Origin: CAVXYG01 sp963766005
GTDB taxonomy: Bacteria; Actinomycetota; Actinomycetes; S36-B12; GCA-2699445
Direction: 5' to 3'
Assembly (NCBI GenBank): GCA_963766005.1
Contig: CAVXYG010000008.1
Coordinates: 1-64,000 of the forward strand
DNA length: 64,000 nt
In this document: positions 18,226 through 26,707 of the stretch, in pieces
How the letters are laid out: the number at the start of each line of letters is the position of its first letter
Numbering within the stretch: the stretch's first letter is position 1
Program-made: the position numbers and the translations under genes
Notes under the pieces: model-generated
The model's database searches: none
Seen by the model: only the letters and a program-made list of their open reading frames with translations
What the model was told of the DNA's origin: nothing

Positions 18226-18927
18226 GTGACGAGCACACGGCGAGAACGGCTCCGCCTCGCCACGATCGCGGAGATCAAGCAGGCGGCGCTGGACCAGATC
18301 GCGACCGCCGGGGCCGGCGAGCTGTCGATCCGCGGAATCGCCCGCGCCATCGGGATGAGCCCGGCAGGCCTGTACCGGTATTTCGACAGCCTCGACAGCC
18401 TGCTCACCGAGCTCATCGCGGACGCATACAACGACCTGGCCGACGCCGTGGTCGCGGCCACGACCGGCCCGGGGACGGTTCGCGAGCGGCTGCTGGCCGG
18501 CATGCTGGCCTACCGCCGGTGGAGCCTGGACCACGCCAACCGGTTCCTGCTGATCTTCGGTACCCCGATTCCCGGTTACGCCGCCCCCGAGGAGGGGCCC
18601 ACGGTCGAGGCGAACCGCCGGGTGGGGGCCGCATTCTTCGACGTAGTCCTCGACGGCTGGCGCACCGGCGTGCTCGACCTGCCGGCCCGGCCACGTCCCG
18701 CCACCCCGCCCGAGCAGGCGTTCCTCGCAGTGGTGGACCCGGACTTCCCCGCCTCATGGCTCACTCCCTTCGTGGGCGCGTGGGCCCACTTCCACGGCAT
18801 GGTGACGCTGGAGATCCTCGGCCAGCTCGACTGGATCTACCCGGACGGTGAGACCTTCTACCGGGCCGAGGTCAAGCGTCTGCTGGACTCCTGGGACGCT
18901 GCCCAGGGGGCCGAGCTGTCGGCCTGA
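18226..18927 (+). CDS. TetR/AcrR-family regulator with WHG-type C-terminal domain
   Basis: 233 aa. The helix-turn-helix is LSIRGIARAIGMSPAGLYRY followed by FDSLDSLLTELIADAYNDL. The C-terminal part has WSLDHANRFLLIFGTPIPGY and WLTPFVGAWAHFHGMVTLEI, typical of the WHG-domain subgroup. The GTG at 18226 follows CATGCT six bases upstream. It is divergent from the epimerase and likely controls it and itself through the intergenic palindromes. Confidence 0.88.
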   Translation: MTSTRRERLRLATIAEIKQAALDQIATAGAGELSIRGIARAIGMSPAGLYRYFDSLDSLLTELIADAYNDLADAVVAATTGPGTVRERLLAGMLAYRRWSLDHANRFLLIFGTPIPGYAAPEEGPTVEANRRVGAAFFDVVLDGWRTGVLDLPARPRPATPPEQAFLAVVDPDFPASWLTPFVGAWAHFHGMVTLEILGQLDWIYPDGETFYRAEVKRLLDSWDAAQGAELSA

Positions 18928-19280
18928 GCTCAACAGACGACGGCCACGAACGGCGCTCGCCCATACCCACGGGCAGCGCGTCGAGGACCCTGGCCGACGA
19001 CATCCTCCAGATGGGCGTCGGGGTGCAGTGGCAGGGCTGGTCAGTGCCTTCTCGTCGGGGAGGCCAAGACTGCTGTTGTCGCGGTGCGCGCACAGGCGGC
19101 GAAGGGAGGCACCTGCTGCAGCCGCCTCTTGGCGCTCGAAGCATCTGGGGACGCATCGAAACGACGAACCGCCGACGTGCAGCCACGAACCCGCCGGGCC
19201 CGCGGGCGATGTCGAGCAGTCAGTGGTCATGCCACCGGATCAACACTCGGCGACCGCCTGGGGACCCCCGACTCGCTGTT
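18928..19280. other. Intergenic, no gene seen
   Basis: Neither strand gives a protein with recognisable motifs, and no tRNA, hairpin terminator or repeat stands out. Confidence 0.5.
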
Positions 19281-20225
19281 CAGTACTTGGCCAGTTCGCG
19301 TCGCTGCTTGCGGCGCTCTGCGCGGGTGAGGTCGGGCAGGGTGTTCGGGTCGGTGTAGGCGAGGATGTCGTTCTTGCCCAAGGCGTAGGGCGCGAAGGCC
19401 AGCGGGTCGTGCACCCGACGCAGGACCTTGCCGGGAAGCATCACGTTGTCGAACACGGGCGGAACTTGAGGAGAGGATCTCGTAGGCCGGGATCTCGCCG
19501 AGTGCGTCGACCTTCGACGCGACCAGCTCCAGCCTGGCCCCCTCGACACCTTCGACCGAGCCCTCGTGTGGCGCAAATAGGGTGACCTGCCGCACGAGTT
19601 GCGGCAACTGCCGCGAACATGGACGCCGTTCGCGGCAGTTCAGTACTTGAACAGGTTCGACGTGAATGCGCCGGCCGGTCGTCCCTCCAGGTCGCGCACC
19701 TCCCGGATCCCCCACCTTGGCTCGGGGGTGACCTCGCTGCGGGCGTCGCCCTCGATGTGCAGGATCTCCACGCCGTGGCGGACCACGCTGCCGACCAACC
19801 GCGCCCCGTCACGGTCCAAGCTGATCTCGGCCATCTTCGTCGGGAAGCCCACCCCCTGCCTGCCCGCGATCATCGCCGTGTCGTCGTCGACCGGCATTGC
19901 TCGGCAGGAGAACCCCTGCTCGCCGCGGTACCCGGCTCCCACGAACAGCCCAGCTCGTTGTAGGCGACCCCGAAGTTCGTCTGCGGATAGTGGGCCACGA
20001 ACGCGCCGACCACCGGATCCTTGGGTGCCTGCAGCGGCGTGGGAAGCACCGCAGCGGCCACCGCCGGGTCGGTGCGCGCGACCACCGACACCATCTCCGC
20101 GCCGGTGCACCGGGCCAAGAACGCCACACCGCAGACAGCGCGGCCGGCGTAGGGCACAGTTGCATCGCGGAGATGCCCTCCTGGGTCGCTGGTTTGGAGA
20201 CTTCGCAATCCCCAATACTGCCCAC
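19281..20225 (-). pseudogene. Acetoacetate decarboxylase-like protein, interrupted
   Basis: Pieces of one acetoacetate decarboxylase-superfamily protein lie in different frames: VCGVAFLARCTGAEMVSVV, then FVAHYPQTNFGVAYNE, FVGAGYRGEQGFSCRAMPV, MIAGRQGVGFPTKMAEISL and PAGAFTSNLFKY followed by a stop at 19640. The protein resumes as RQVTLFAPHEGSVEGVEGAR and VDALGEIPAYEIL, and ends MLPGKVLRRVHDPLAFAPYA. Breaks are near 20150, 19945, 19640-19600 and 19460. At 19606-19640 a large perfect inverted repeat occupies the stop/frameshift point. It is most likely inactive, though sequence errors cannot be excluded. Confidence 0.6.
19606..19640. repeat. 13-bp perfect inverted repeat inside the broken decarboxylase gene
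   Basis: AACTGCCGCGAAC (19606-19618) and GTTCGCGGCAGTT (19628-19640) are perfectly complementary, with a 9-base loop. The element begins exactly at the premature TGA of the decarboxylase reading frame and occupies the place where the homologous protein has a proline/tyrosine-rich loop. Confidence 0.8.
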
Positions 20226-20330
20226 CAGCAGGGCATTTCCGCTGTCACGACCCGATCAAGTCACCCGCCACCCCGGTGGATTGAGGCTTCAAGGCGGGGC
20301 GGTTCGTGCGCTCCGCACAGTGTTTCCCGT

Positions 20331-21260
20331 TTACTGCATCGCCTTCTGCGCAATGAGGAAATAGTCGTACAGCGAGCGCGCGATCTCGGCAATTGCCCGA
20401 TCCCTGTCCGCCACAGGCGTCGCACTGCTGTTGGTGAACACGGCGACGGCAAACCGACGCCCGTCGGGGAGCGTGACATAGCCGACGTCATTGGCCACTC
20501 CCCCTATGGTTCCGGTCTTGTTCGCGACGGGCGTTCCCCCCGGCAGCAGCCCCTTGAGTCGGTCAGCGCCGGTGCGCGTGCGCGACATGACTCCCAGCAG
20601 GAAGTCGCGGCTCTTGGCGCTCGTTGCCTTGCCAATGTCGATGGCAAGCAGGAGTTGCAGCATCGCAAGGGGCGTTGCGTGGTCGCGGGGATCCGCCTCG
20701 AAGTCCAGATTGCGATCATCCTGGGCCGTCACGAGCTCCGGCCGGGTTCTGAAGGCCTCCGCAACGACTGTTGGCGTGGCCCGTCCCGGCAGGCCATAGA
20801 AGTCCCCGAGGATCTCGCCGGTCAGCCGATCGACCCTGAAATCGCTGATCCCGAGCCTGCGCAGATAGTCGGTCACTGCCGCGGAACCGCCTGCCAGTCC
20901 CATCAAGATGTCGGTCGCCGTGTTGTCGCTCTCCGTGATCATCACCTCGATCAGGTTGGCGATCGACAGCCGGAGTCCGGCGTGCACGAAAGTCTCGGCA
21001 AGCGCAGTTACGCCCACGACCATCGTGTCGGGCGTGACGTCGACCAGTTGGTCGAGACTGAGCTCCTTCTTGTCCACGCGATCCAGCACGGCAGCGGCGA
21101 TCGCAACCTTGTAGGTGCTGGCCATGACGAAGGTCTCATCACCATTGCACGCGATGACGTCGTTGCCGCCGATCTCCTGCGCCGCGAAGCCGATGCGCCC
21201 GGCAAGCCCCGACGCGATCCGCTCGATCGCGGCTCCAACGGACTTTCCTTCCGTGTTCAT
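20331..21260 (-). CDS. Class A beta-lactamase-like serine hydrolase, no signal peptide
   Basis: 309 aa with the penicillin-recognising fold. The nucleophile motif is in FVMASTYKVAIAAAVLD (STYK), the SDN loop in EVMITESDNTATDILMG and the third motif in VANKTGTIGG (KTG). The omega loop reads FRVDRLTGEILGDFYG: Arg164 is present, but the position of the deacylating Glu166 appears to be Thr. The N-terminus MNTEGKSVGAAIERIASG has no export signal, so it is probably cytosolic and not a resistance enzyme. AAGGAG precedes the ATG at 21260. It lies 104 bp downstream of the D-amino-acid deacylase gene, same strand. Confidence 0.85.
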   Translation of the reverse strand: MNTEGKSVGAAIERIASGLAGRIGFAAQEIGGNDVIACNGDETFVMASTYKVAIAAAVLDRVDKKELSLDQLVDVTPDTMVVGVTALAETFVHAGLRLSIANLIEVMITESDNTATDILMGLAGGSAAVTDYLRRLGISDFRVDRLTGEILGDFYGLPGRATPTVVAEAFRTRPELVTAQDDRNLDFEADPRDHATPLAMLQLLLAIDIGKATSAKSRDFLLGVMSRTRTGADRLKGLLPGGTPVANKTGTIGGVANDVGYVTLPDGRRFAVAVFTNSSATPVADRDRAIAEIARSLYDYFLIAQKAMQ

Positions 21261-21364
21261 GTTCGGTTTCTCCTTTGGTGTGAACCGCCCGGGATTACCG
21301 GAGGCTCTGGTGTGTCCCGGCTTCCGCGTAGTCGCGATTCCCTGGATTCTCAGCGAAGCCGAGG

Positions 21365-22876
21365 TCAGGTCTGGACCATGATGTCGCGCCGGACCGGGCG
21401 CCCCGGGAGGACCGCGGTGTCCAACTCCCCGTCCTTGATCAGCGGCACGCCGTTGACGAGCACGTGCTTCATGCCGGCCGAGGGGACCGTCGGCTTCTCG
21501 AAGGTCGCCTCGTCGTGGACCTCGCTGAGGTCGAACACGATGACGTCGGCGTCCGCGCCTGGCTGCAGGCGCCCCTTGCGCTTCATCGATGGGGTGCTCT
21601 CCTCCAGGATCTGCGCGGGGATCAGGGTGCACTTCTCGATCGCATCGATCAGTTCGAGCCGGCCCAACTTCTTGACGTACATGGAGATGAACCGCGAGAA
21701 CGTCGCCGCTGACCGGGGGTGCGCACTGACGTCGGCGGGGAGGGGCCAGACGTCGCCGTCGAGGAACGATCCGTCGGGGAACTGCCACGGCATCGCGTCG
21801 GAGGCCACGGCGGACCCCGGGTAGAGGTTCGACATGTCGAGCAGTTTCTGGTCCTCCGGGTCCGTCTCCGGCCGCAAGAAGTGCCACACCACCACCTCCC
21901 CCGGGTCCGCGGCCTGCAGTTCCCGCAGCCGCTCCTCGCTGGCGATCTCCTCACCGGTGGTGTTCACGACGATGTCGGACCAGGTGGACCCGGTCCGCCG
22001 CTCGAAGTCCGGGTCGAGGAACATGGCGGCCCCGATCGCGGTGGAGCCGGCACCGTACGGATAGGCCTCCACGGTGATCTTCAGCCCCGCCCCCTGCGCC
22101 TTCTCCACTGCCGCCACAGCGCGGGCGATGTCGCGCAGGCTCGTGCTGTTGAGGTGGCAGATGTGCATGTGGGCACCGGTGGCGGCGGCGAAGGCGATGA
22201 GCCGGAGGTATCCCTCGAACGAGCTGTTGGGATCGACGTTGCCGAGGAGGGACACGTGGGTGTAGGTGGGAACCTCGTACCGCGCGGCGAGTTCGGCAAC
22301 TGCCGCCAATTCCTGGACCCCGGCGCCCGGGGCATAGCCGTTGTTGATGCCGATGCCGATGCCGCCCTCTTTCAGCCCCTGCTCCACACCGGCGAGGATC
22401 GCCGCCAACTGTTCGGGGGTGGAGACCTCGGTCGACCACTCCGTATGGCCGAACGCCCGCTGGAAGTACTGCAGGGTCGCGTCAGGCTCCCCGAGTTCGG
22501 GGTTCATCACCGCGACTCGCGAGAACGTCCAGGCGACGGACGCGCCGTAGTTGACCGCCCGGCCCGTCGCCTCCTGGTTGTCGTACCAGAGCCCGATCGG
22601 GGCGAGTCCGGATTCGAGTTCCAGCACGGTCGTCACACCGTCGTAGGCCTGCATCCGATCACCGGGAATCGACTGCGTGTGGGAGTGCATGTCGATGTAC
22701 CCAGGGGCGACGACCAGTCCCGAAGCATCGATCTGGGTGCGTCCCGACAGCGGCGACTCCGAGATCGCCGCGATCCGGCCATCCTTGACACCCACGTGAC
22801 GGACTGCGTCCAGCCTCGTCTCCGGGTCGATTACCCGGCCACCTGCGATGACGACGTCGAAATCGTCCGATACCAT
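21365..22876 (-). CDS. N-acyl-D-amino-acid deacylase / D-glutamate deacylase-type amidohydrolase
   Basis: 503 aa zinc amidohydrolase. The N-terminal beta domain is DFDVVIAGGRVIDPETRLD. The HxH metal motif is in APGYIDMHSHTQSI, and further ligands or active-site positions are in PTYTHVSLLG and HMHICHLNST. The catalytic Asp is probably in GSAVASDAMPW. The C-terminus has RKGRLQPGADADVIVFD, typical of urease-superfamily deacylases. It would hydrolyse N-acyl-D-amino acids. The ATG at 22876 has GAGAGG upstream. The following serine hydrolase and the upstream ThrE exporter and dipeptidase share the strand. Confidence 0.85.
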   Translation of the reverse strand: MVSDDFDVVIAGGRVIDPETRLDAVRHVGVKDGRIAAISESPLSGRTQIDASGLVVAPGYIDMHSHTQSIPGDRMQAYDGVTTVLELESGLAPIGLWYDNQEATGRAVNYGASVAWTFSRVAVMNPELGEPDATLQYFQRAFGHTEWSTEVSTPEQLAAILAGVEQGLKEGGIGIGINNGYAPGAGVQELAAVAELAARYEVPTYTHVSLLGNVDPNSSFEGYLRLIAFAAATGAHMHICHLNSTSLRDIARAVAAVEKAQGAGLKITVEAYPYGAGSTAIGAAMFLDPDFERRTGSTWSDIVVNTTGEEIASEERLRELQAADPGEVVVWHFLRPETDPEDQKLLDMSNLYPGSAVASDAMPWQFPDGSFLDGDVWPLPADVSAHPRSAATFSRFISMYVKKLGRLELIDAIEKCTLIPAQILEESTPSMKRKGRLQPGADADVIVFDLSEVHDEATFEKPTVPSAGMKHVLVNGVPLIKDGELDTAVLPGRPVRRDIMVQT

Positions 22877-23881
22877 TTCAGCCCTCTCAGGGAGATCCGC
22901 GCCCGACAGGCCGCCGCACCGGTCCGGATGAGGAGCACTGGTCGGGCAGGGCGTCGGCCGGGATGGCCGTAGGGCCGAAGGTAGCGGTTCAGACCACGCG
23001 ATGCTCGGCCAGGCGCTCAGAGCCTGCCTGTCGGGAGCCGGTCGGTCGCGAACGCCCCCGAACGCGATCCGTGTCCCTGAGGCCCGACTCGCCGGGGTCA
23101 CAGGGACAGGACTTGTGTCACAGGCCAGGCGATGCCCCGGGCGAGGGGAGGTCCGCCCTCGAGGTGACGAAGACGACGGCGGCGGCAGCGACCTCGGCCC
23201 GAGATCCTCGGTCAGCTCGTCGGGGTCGAGGTCCAGGCGAAGGCGTCGGGTTTGCGGAGCACCTGTCGGCAACGGCTGGCCCAGCGCGATCTGCGGTGTG
23301 CGAGCGACCGTCACCCCGTCATCCCGGCAGCCGGGCACGCCGGTCTCCGGACGCCGATGCACGAACCTCGCAGTTGTCGTGGGGGTGGCTGGCGACCGCC
23401 ATTCCCGTCCTCGGGTTGGCGCTGGATCCCACATCAGTTCCGTGCCGCGCCGCTCTTCTCCAACCTCACCGTCCTCCAGCTCGGATAGCCGATTCACCCG
23501 CTCGTCGTGCTCCTGGCCGGAGATGCCGTACGTCCACCTGGTGCTGCGGACCCTCCGCCTGGCGGGCGCCGCTGAGCGAGGGCAGACAGTTGCGACCCCG
23601 GTGGGGGAGCGGTGTTGCGCCTCCGCGGACACCGGCGCCGTGGGCAACCCAAGGCATCAGCCGCGGCGGGAACCACGTGGCCCTGGTGGAGGCCGATGCG
23701 GGCTAGGGCCTCCAACCGGGTGGTCAGCGCCAGACCCCCCGGAAGCGGTCGCCCTCCGGGTGCGACTGGAGCCCCCGGGCGGCCTTGGTCGGCTGGGCGA
23801 TGGTCATGACGCCCTGGCTGTGCACCACGCGGCCCCTCGGGCGAGCGTGCGTCACTGCCGATCGCGAGACGCACAGCGCGA
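22877..23881. other. About 1 kb with no recognisable gene
   Basis: Several long open frames exist because of high GC, but none gives a protein with motifs, consistent composition or a credible start. A minus-strand frame around 23,120-23,430 is the least bad candidate. It may be a decayed gene; the upstream regulatory DNA of the deacylase presumably lies at its left end. Confidence 0.45.
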
Positions 23882-25120
23882 TCACAGTTCGGTCTTCCTG
23901 CTGAACAGCCCCGTGGCGATGATGACTCCCGCGGTCATGGCGGCCGCCACGGTGAACATCTGCAGGAATTGGGCACTCCCGAGAGCCGTATCACCGCTGG
24001 ACAGGGAGGCAAGGCCACGGAACCCGATCGACCCGCTGACCAGGAAGACAATCGCCGGCAGGCTGATGATGGCGGCCGGGCGCCGGGTGCGCGCCTCCCA
24101 GAGGTGGGCGAGCACCATGGTGACGGCTGCGCCCAAGAACGCGCCCACTTGCACGTTCCAGTTGTCGGAACCCACGCGGTACAGCATGAAGGCAACCAGG
24201 ACTGCCAGGAGGGCGGGCGGGATGTCTCGCGGCGCCGTCTGGAAGGCGACGAGCAGCCCCAGGGTGAGCAGGGGCACGAAGACCGCGAGCCACCACTGGT
24301 CCATGGTCGCGGGCTGTTCGTTGGTGACGTCGAACACGGCGGCGACGAGTGCCACTCCCGCCGCGCCGCCGGCCACCTGTTTGACCATGTACACCAGACC
24401 GTTGGCGAGGTTGGTCAGGCCGGAGACCACCCTGCCGCCGACCAGTTCGCCGACACCGAGGGAGATCCCGTAGCCGGGGAGCAGGATCGCCACCGCGGAC
24501 AGCGTCAGGATCACGATGTTCACCTCGGGCACCGCGACCTTCACCGCCGTCCCCAGCACCGCGGCGACGAACGCACTGGTCACCGGCAGCCAATCCAAGA
24601 CCCTGCCCCCGTGCCGGGCGGACAGCACGGCGATGCCGTAGGCGATCAGACTGAGCGGCACGGACAGGACGGTGTCCCACCAGCCACCCGAGAGCAGTGC
24701 GGCAACCCCGATGCCCGCCGCCGGCCAGGCCGCTGCCGCGGCCCAGCCCGTCCACTGCTCCGGCTCGGCGGTGATCTCGGCCAGGCGTGCTCGTCCCGCT
24801 GCGATGTCGGCCTCGCCCGCCAGCAGTTGATCGGCCAGCGCGTAGATGTCGGCAAGCTTGTCCAGATCCACCCCGGCAGGCGGTAGCGCCACCACGGCGA
24901 TCGTCTGCGGGCCGTCCTTTGCCTCCTGCAGGGCGAGGGTCAGATCGCCGGGTCCTGCCTGGAACAGCCCGGTGAAGCCCAGGGATCGACTGATCTTCGC
25001 CAGCGAGCCCTCGATCCGCTGCCCGGTGGCCCCATAGGCGTTCGCCGCGCACCCGAACTCCCCGAGGAACTGCAGGGCGTCACTCACCGTCGCCGACGCA
25101 GCACCCCCAGATGGACTCAT
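23882..25120 (-). CDS. Threonine/serine exporter (ThrE) family protein
   Basis: 412 aa fused two-domain ThrE. The soluble N-terminal part (LQFLGEFGCAANAYGATGQR, then LADIYALADQLLAGEADIAA) is followed by about ten TM segments in two blocks: GIGVAALLSGGWWDTVLSVP, LLPGYGISLGVGELVGGRVV and LANGLVYMVKQVAGGAAGVA, then the DUF3815-like half with GAFLGAAVTMVLAHLWEART and PAIVFLVSGSIGFRGL. It probably exports small amino acids by proton-motive force. In this cluster it could dispose of amino acids released by the dipeptidase and deacylase (inference). Confidence 0.88.
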   Translation of the reverse strand: MSPSGGAASATVSDALQFLGEFGCAANAYGATGQRIEGSLAKISRSLGFTGLFQAGPGDLTLALQEAKDGPQTIAVVALPPAGVDLDKLADIYALADQLLAGEADIAAGRARLAEITAEPEQWTGWAAAAAWPAAGIGVAALLSGGWWDTVLSVPLSLIAYGIAVLSARHGGRVLDWLPVTSAFVAAVLGTAVKVAVPEVNIVILTLSAVAILLPGYGISLGVGELVGGRVVSGLTNLANGLVYMVKQVAGGAAGVALVAAVFDVTNEQPATMDQWWLAVFVPLLTLGLLVAFQTAPRDIPPALLAVLVAFMLYRVGSDNWNVQVGAFLGAAVTMVLAHLWEARTRRPAAIISLPAIVFLVSGSIGFRGLASLSSGDTALGSAQFLQMFTVAAAMTAGVIIATGLFSRKTEL

Positions 25121-25291
25121 GTTTCCACCCCACCACTCGTCATCCGATGGACTCCCCAGCGTCGGTCGGCCCCGCCACCCCGCCCCGCAGGCACCGGAGG
25201 GGACCCTCCATGCTCAGGGCGACCGGCGTTGCGGGGCGACGGCAGTCCCGTGGCCAGTGTCGGTTCAACGCGCCGCGGGCCACGGGACGAT

Positions 25292-26425
25292 TCACCAGAC
25301 CTGGTCGAAGACGCGGTAGAGGTTGCCGCCGAGGAACTTGCCGCAGTCCTCCTCGGTGTAGCCGTGCGCCAGCATGGTGTCCACGAGCGCGCCCACGAAC
25401 TGGAAGGGCGCTGGTGTCGGAACGCCCTTGGCGCCCATCAGGGTCGTATAGCCGCCGTCGGGGAAGATCAACTGGCCCATGGGGGTCTGGAGGCCGTCGG
25501 CGGTGAACGTGATGTCGGGGATCCAGTCGGACCCGTAGCCGACGTGGTCGATCCCGATCAGGTTCACCAGGTAGTCGATGTGGCGGAAGATCATCTCGGT
25601 GGTGACGATGTCGGGGTTGGACTTGTCCATGAAGGCGCCGACCGTGTTGATGGCGGCGACGCCGCCGCTCTCGCCGAGCGCCTTGATCACGTCGTCGTCG
25701 AGGTTGCGCGGGTAGTCCGAGATCGCCCGGGCACCGGAGTGCGACGAGATGACCGGGTGCTCGCTGACCTCGATGGCGTCCAGCGAGGTCCGCCGCCCGG
25801 TGTGGCTGACGTCCACCACCATCCCGTAGTGGTTGTAGGCCTTGATCAGCAGTTTCCCGTACCCGGTCAGCCGGCCGTTGTCCGGCTCGAAGCAGCCGTC
25901 GCCGACCTGGTTGCGCGAGTTGTAGGCCAGCAGGCAGTAGCCGTAGCCGAGTTCCCGCCACAGGGCGACCCGGTCCAGGTCACCGCCGAACAGGGCGGTG
26001 CCCTGGTGGGTGAAGAAGATCCCGAGCTTGTCCTCGGCGATGGCTTCATCGATGTCGGCGGTGGTCCGCACGAGCTTGTAGCGCTCGGGGTGCTCGCGCA
26101 TCTTCTTCAGGTAGAACTCCAGCGCCTTGGCGATCGCCTGGGTGCTCGAGTCCAGGGAGTCCGCCGAGGGGCAGCAGGCCAACGCCTTGAACCCGGCGTT
26201 CTTGCACTGGGCCATCACGTCGTGGAACTCCGGGGCCTCCGGGCTGGACCACTGGACCGGCCAGACCGCGGAGAACAGCGAGTCCATCGTGATCGATTCC
26301 CGGACGATGCGCTCCGCCCGCTCCGACGTCGGATAGACATGATGCCGTTGGGGGATGTCGGCGTAGTTGTGGACTGCGTGGACCGGCTCGTCGACCTCTG
26401 AGTAGGTCGGGGTGATGTCAGCCAT
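25292..26425 (-). CDS. M19 (membrane dipeptidase-like) family protein with altered metal ligands
   Basis: 377 aa TIM-barrel amidohydrolase of the renal-dipeptidase family. Two histidine ligands are kept, in MVVDVSHTGRRTSLDAIEV and PVISSHSGARAISDYPRNL, and the C-terminal GIDHVGYGSDWIPD matches the family. The usual HxD motif near the N-terminus is replaced by SITMDSLFSAVW, and the bridging glutamate (EGG) by FFTHQGTALFGGDLDR. It may use one metal or act on an atypical substrate. AGGAGG lies four bases before the ATG at 26425. It is first in the minus-strand run with ThrE, deacylase and serine hydrolase. Confidence 0.82.
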   Translation of the reverse strand: MADITPTYSEVDEPVHAVHNYADIPQRHHVYPTSERAERIVRESITMDSLFSAVWPVQWSSPEAPEFHDVMAQCKNAGFKALACCPSADSLDSSTQAIAKALEFYLKKMREHPERYKLVRTTADIDEAIAEDKLGIFFTHQGTALFGGDLDRVALWRELGYGYCLLAYNSRNQVGDGCFEPDNGRLTGYGKLLIKAYNHYGMVVDVSHTGRRTSLDAIEVSEHPVISSHSGARAISDYPRNLDDDVIKALGESGGVAAINTVGAFMDKSNPDIVTTEMIFRHIDYLVNLIGIDHVGYGSDWIPDITFTADGLQTPMGQLIFPDGGYTTLMGAKGVPTPAPFQFVGALVDTMLAHGYTEEDCGKFLGGNLYRVFDQVW

Positions 26426-26644
26426 GGTGCCTCCTGGGTTCATGCAACGGTCACAGATTGGCAGCGCGCCCCGATCCTTGCCCGCCAGACAGCGGAACGC
26501 GCGAGGCACTGCTTTCGGGCGCCCCAGCCGACTGCACGACCGCGGCCTGAATCGTCCGGTGAGCCGTTGCGGGTCGATGGGTGTGAAGCCGGCGTCGTCC
26601 GGGACGGGCGCCTCAACGACCCTGATGGGCCGGCTGATACGCGG

Positions 26645-26694
26645 CTATGTCGCAGCGCCGCTGACCGGGGCGGTACGCGGCGGTAGGGGGCAGG
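26645..26694 (+). repeat. REP-like palindromic element, copy 1
   Basis: Core CCGC-TG-ACCG-GGG-CGGT-AC-GCGG, preceded by TATGTCGCAG and followed by GGGGGCAGGT. It is nearly identical to the elements at 28,511 and 29,595. Stem positions are kept while loop positions vary. It sits just past the 3' end of the AAA ATPase gene. Confidence 0.75.
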
Positions 26695-26707
26695 TGGCGG
26701 GGCAGGG

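Noticed and set aside
23120..23430. Minus-strand frame in the gene-free gap at 22.9-23.9 kb
   Set aside because: No conserved motif, no credible start or ribosome-binding site, and biased composition; kept only as a possible relic.
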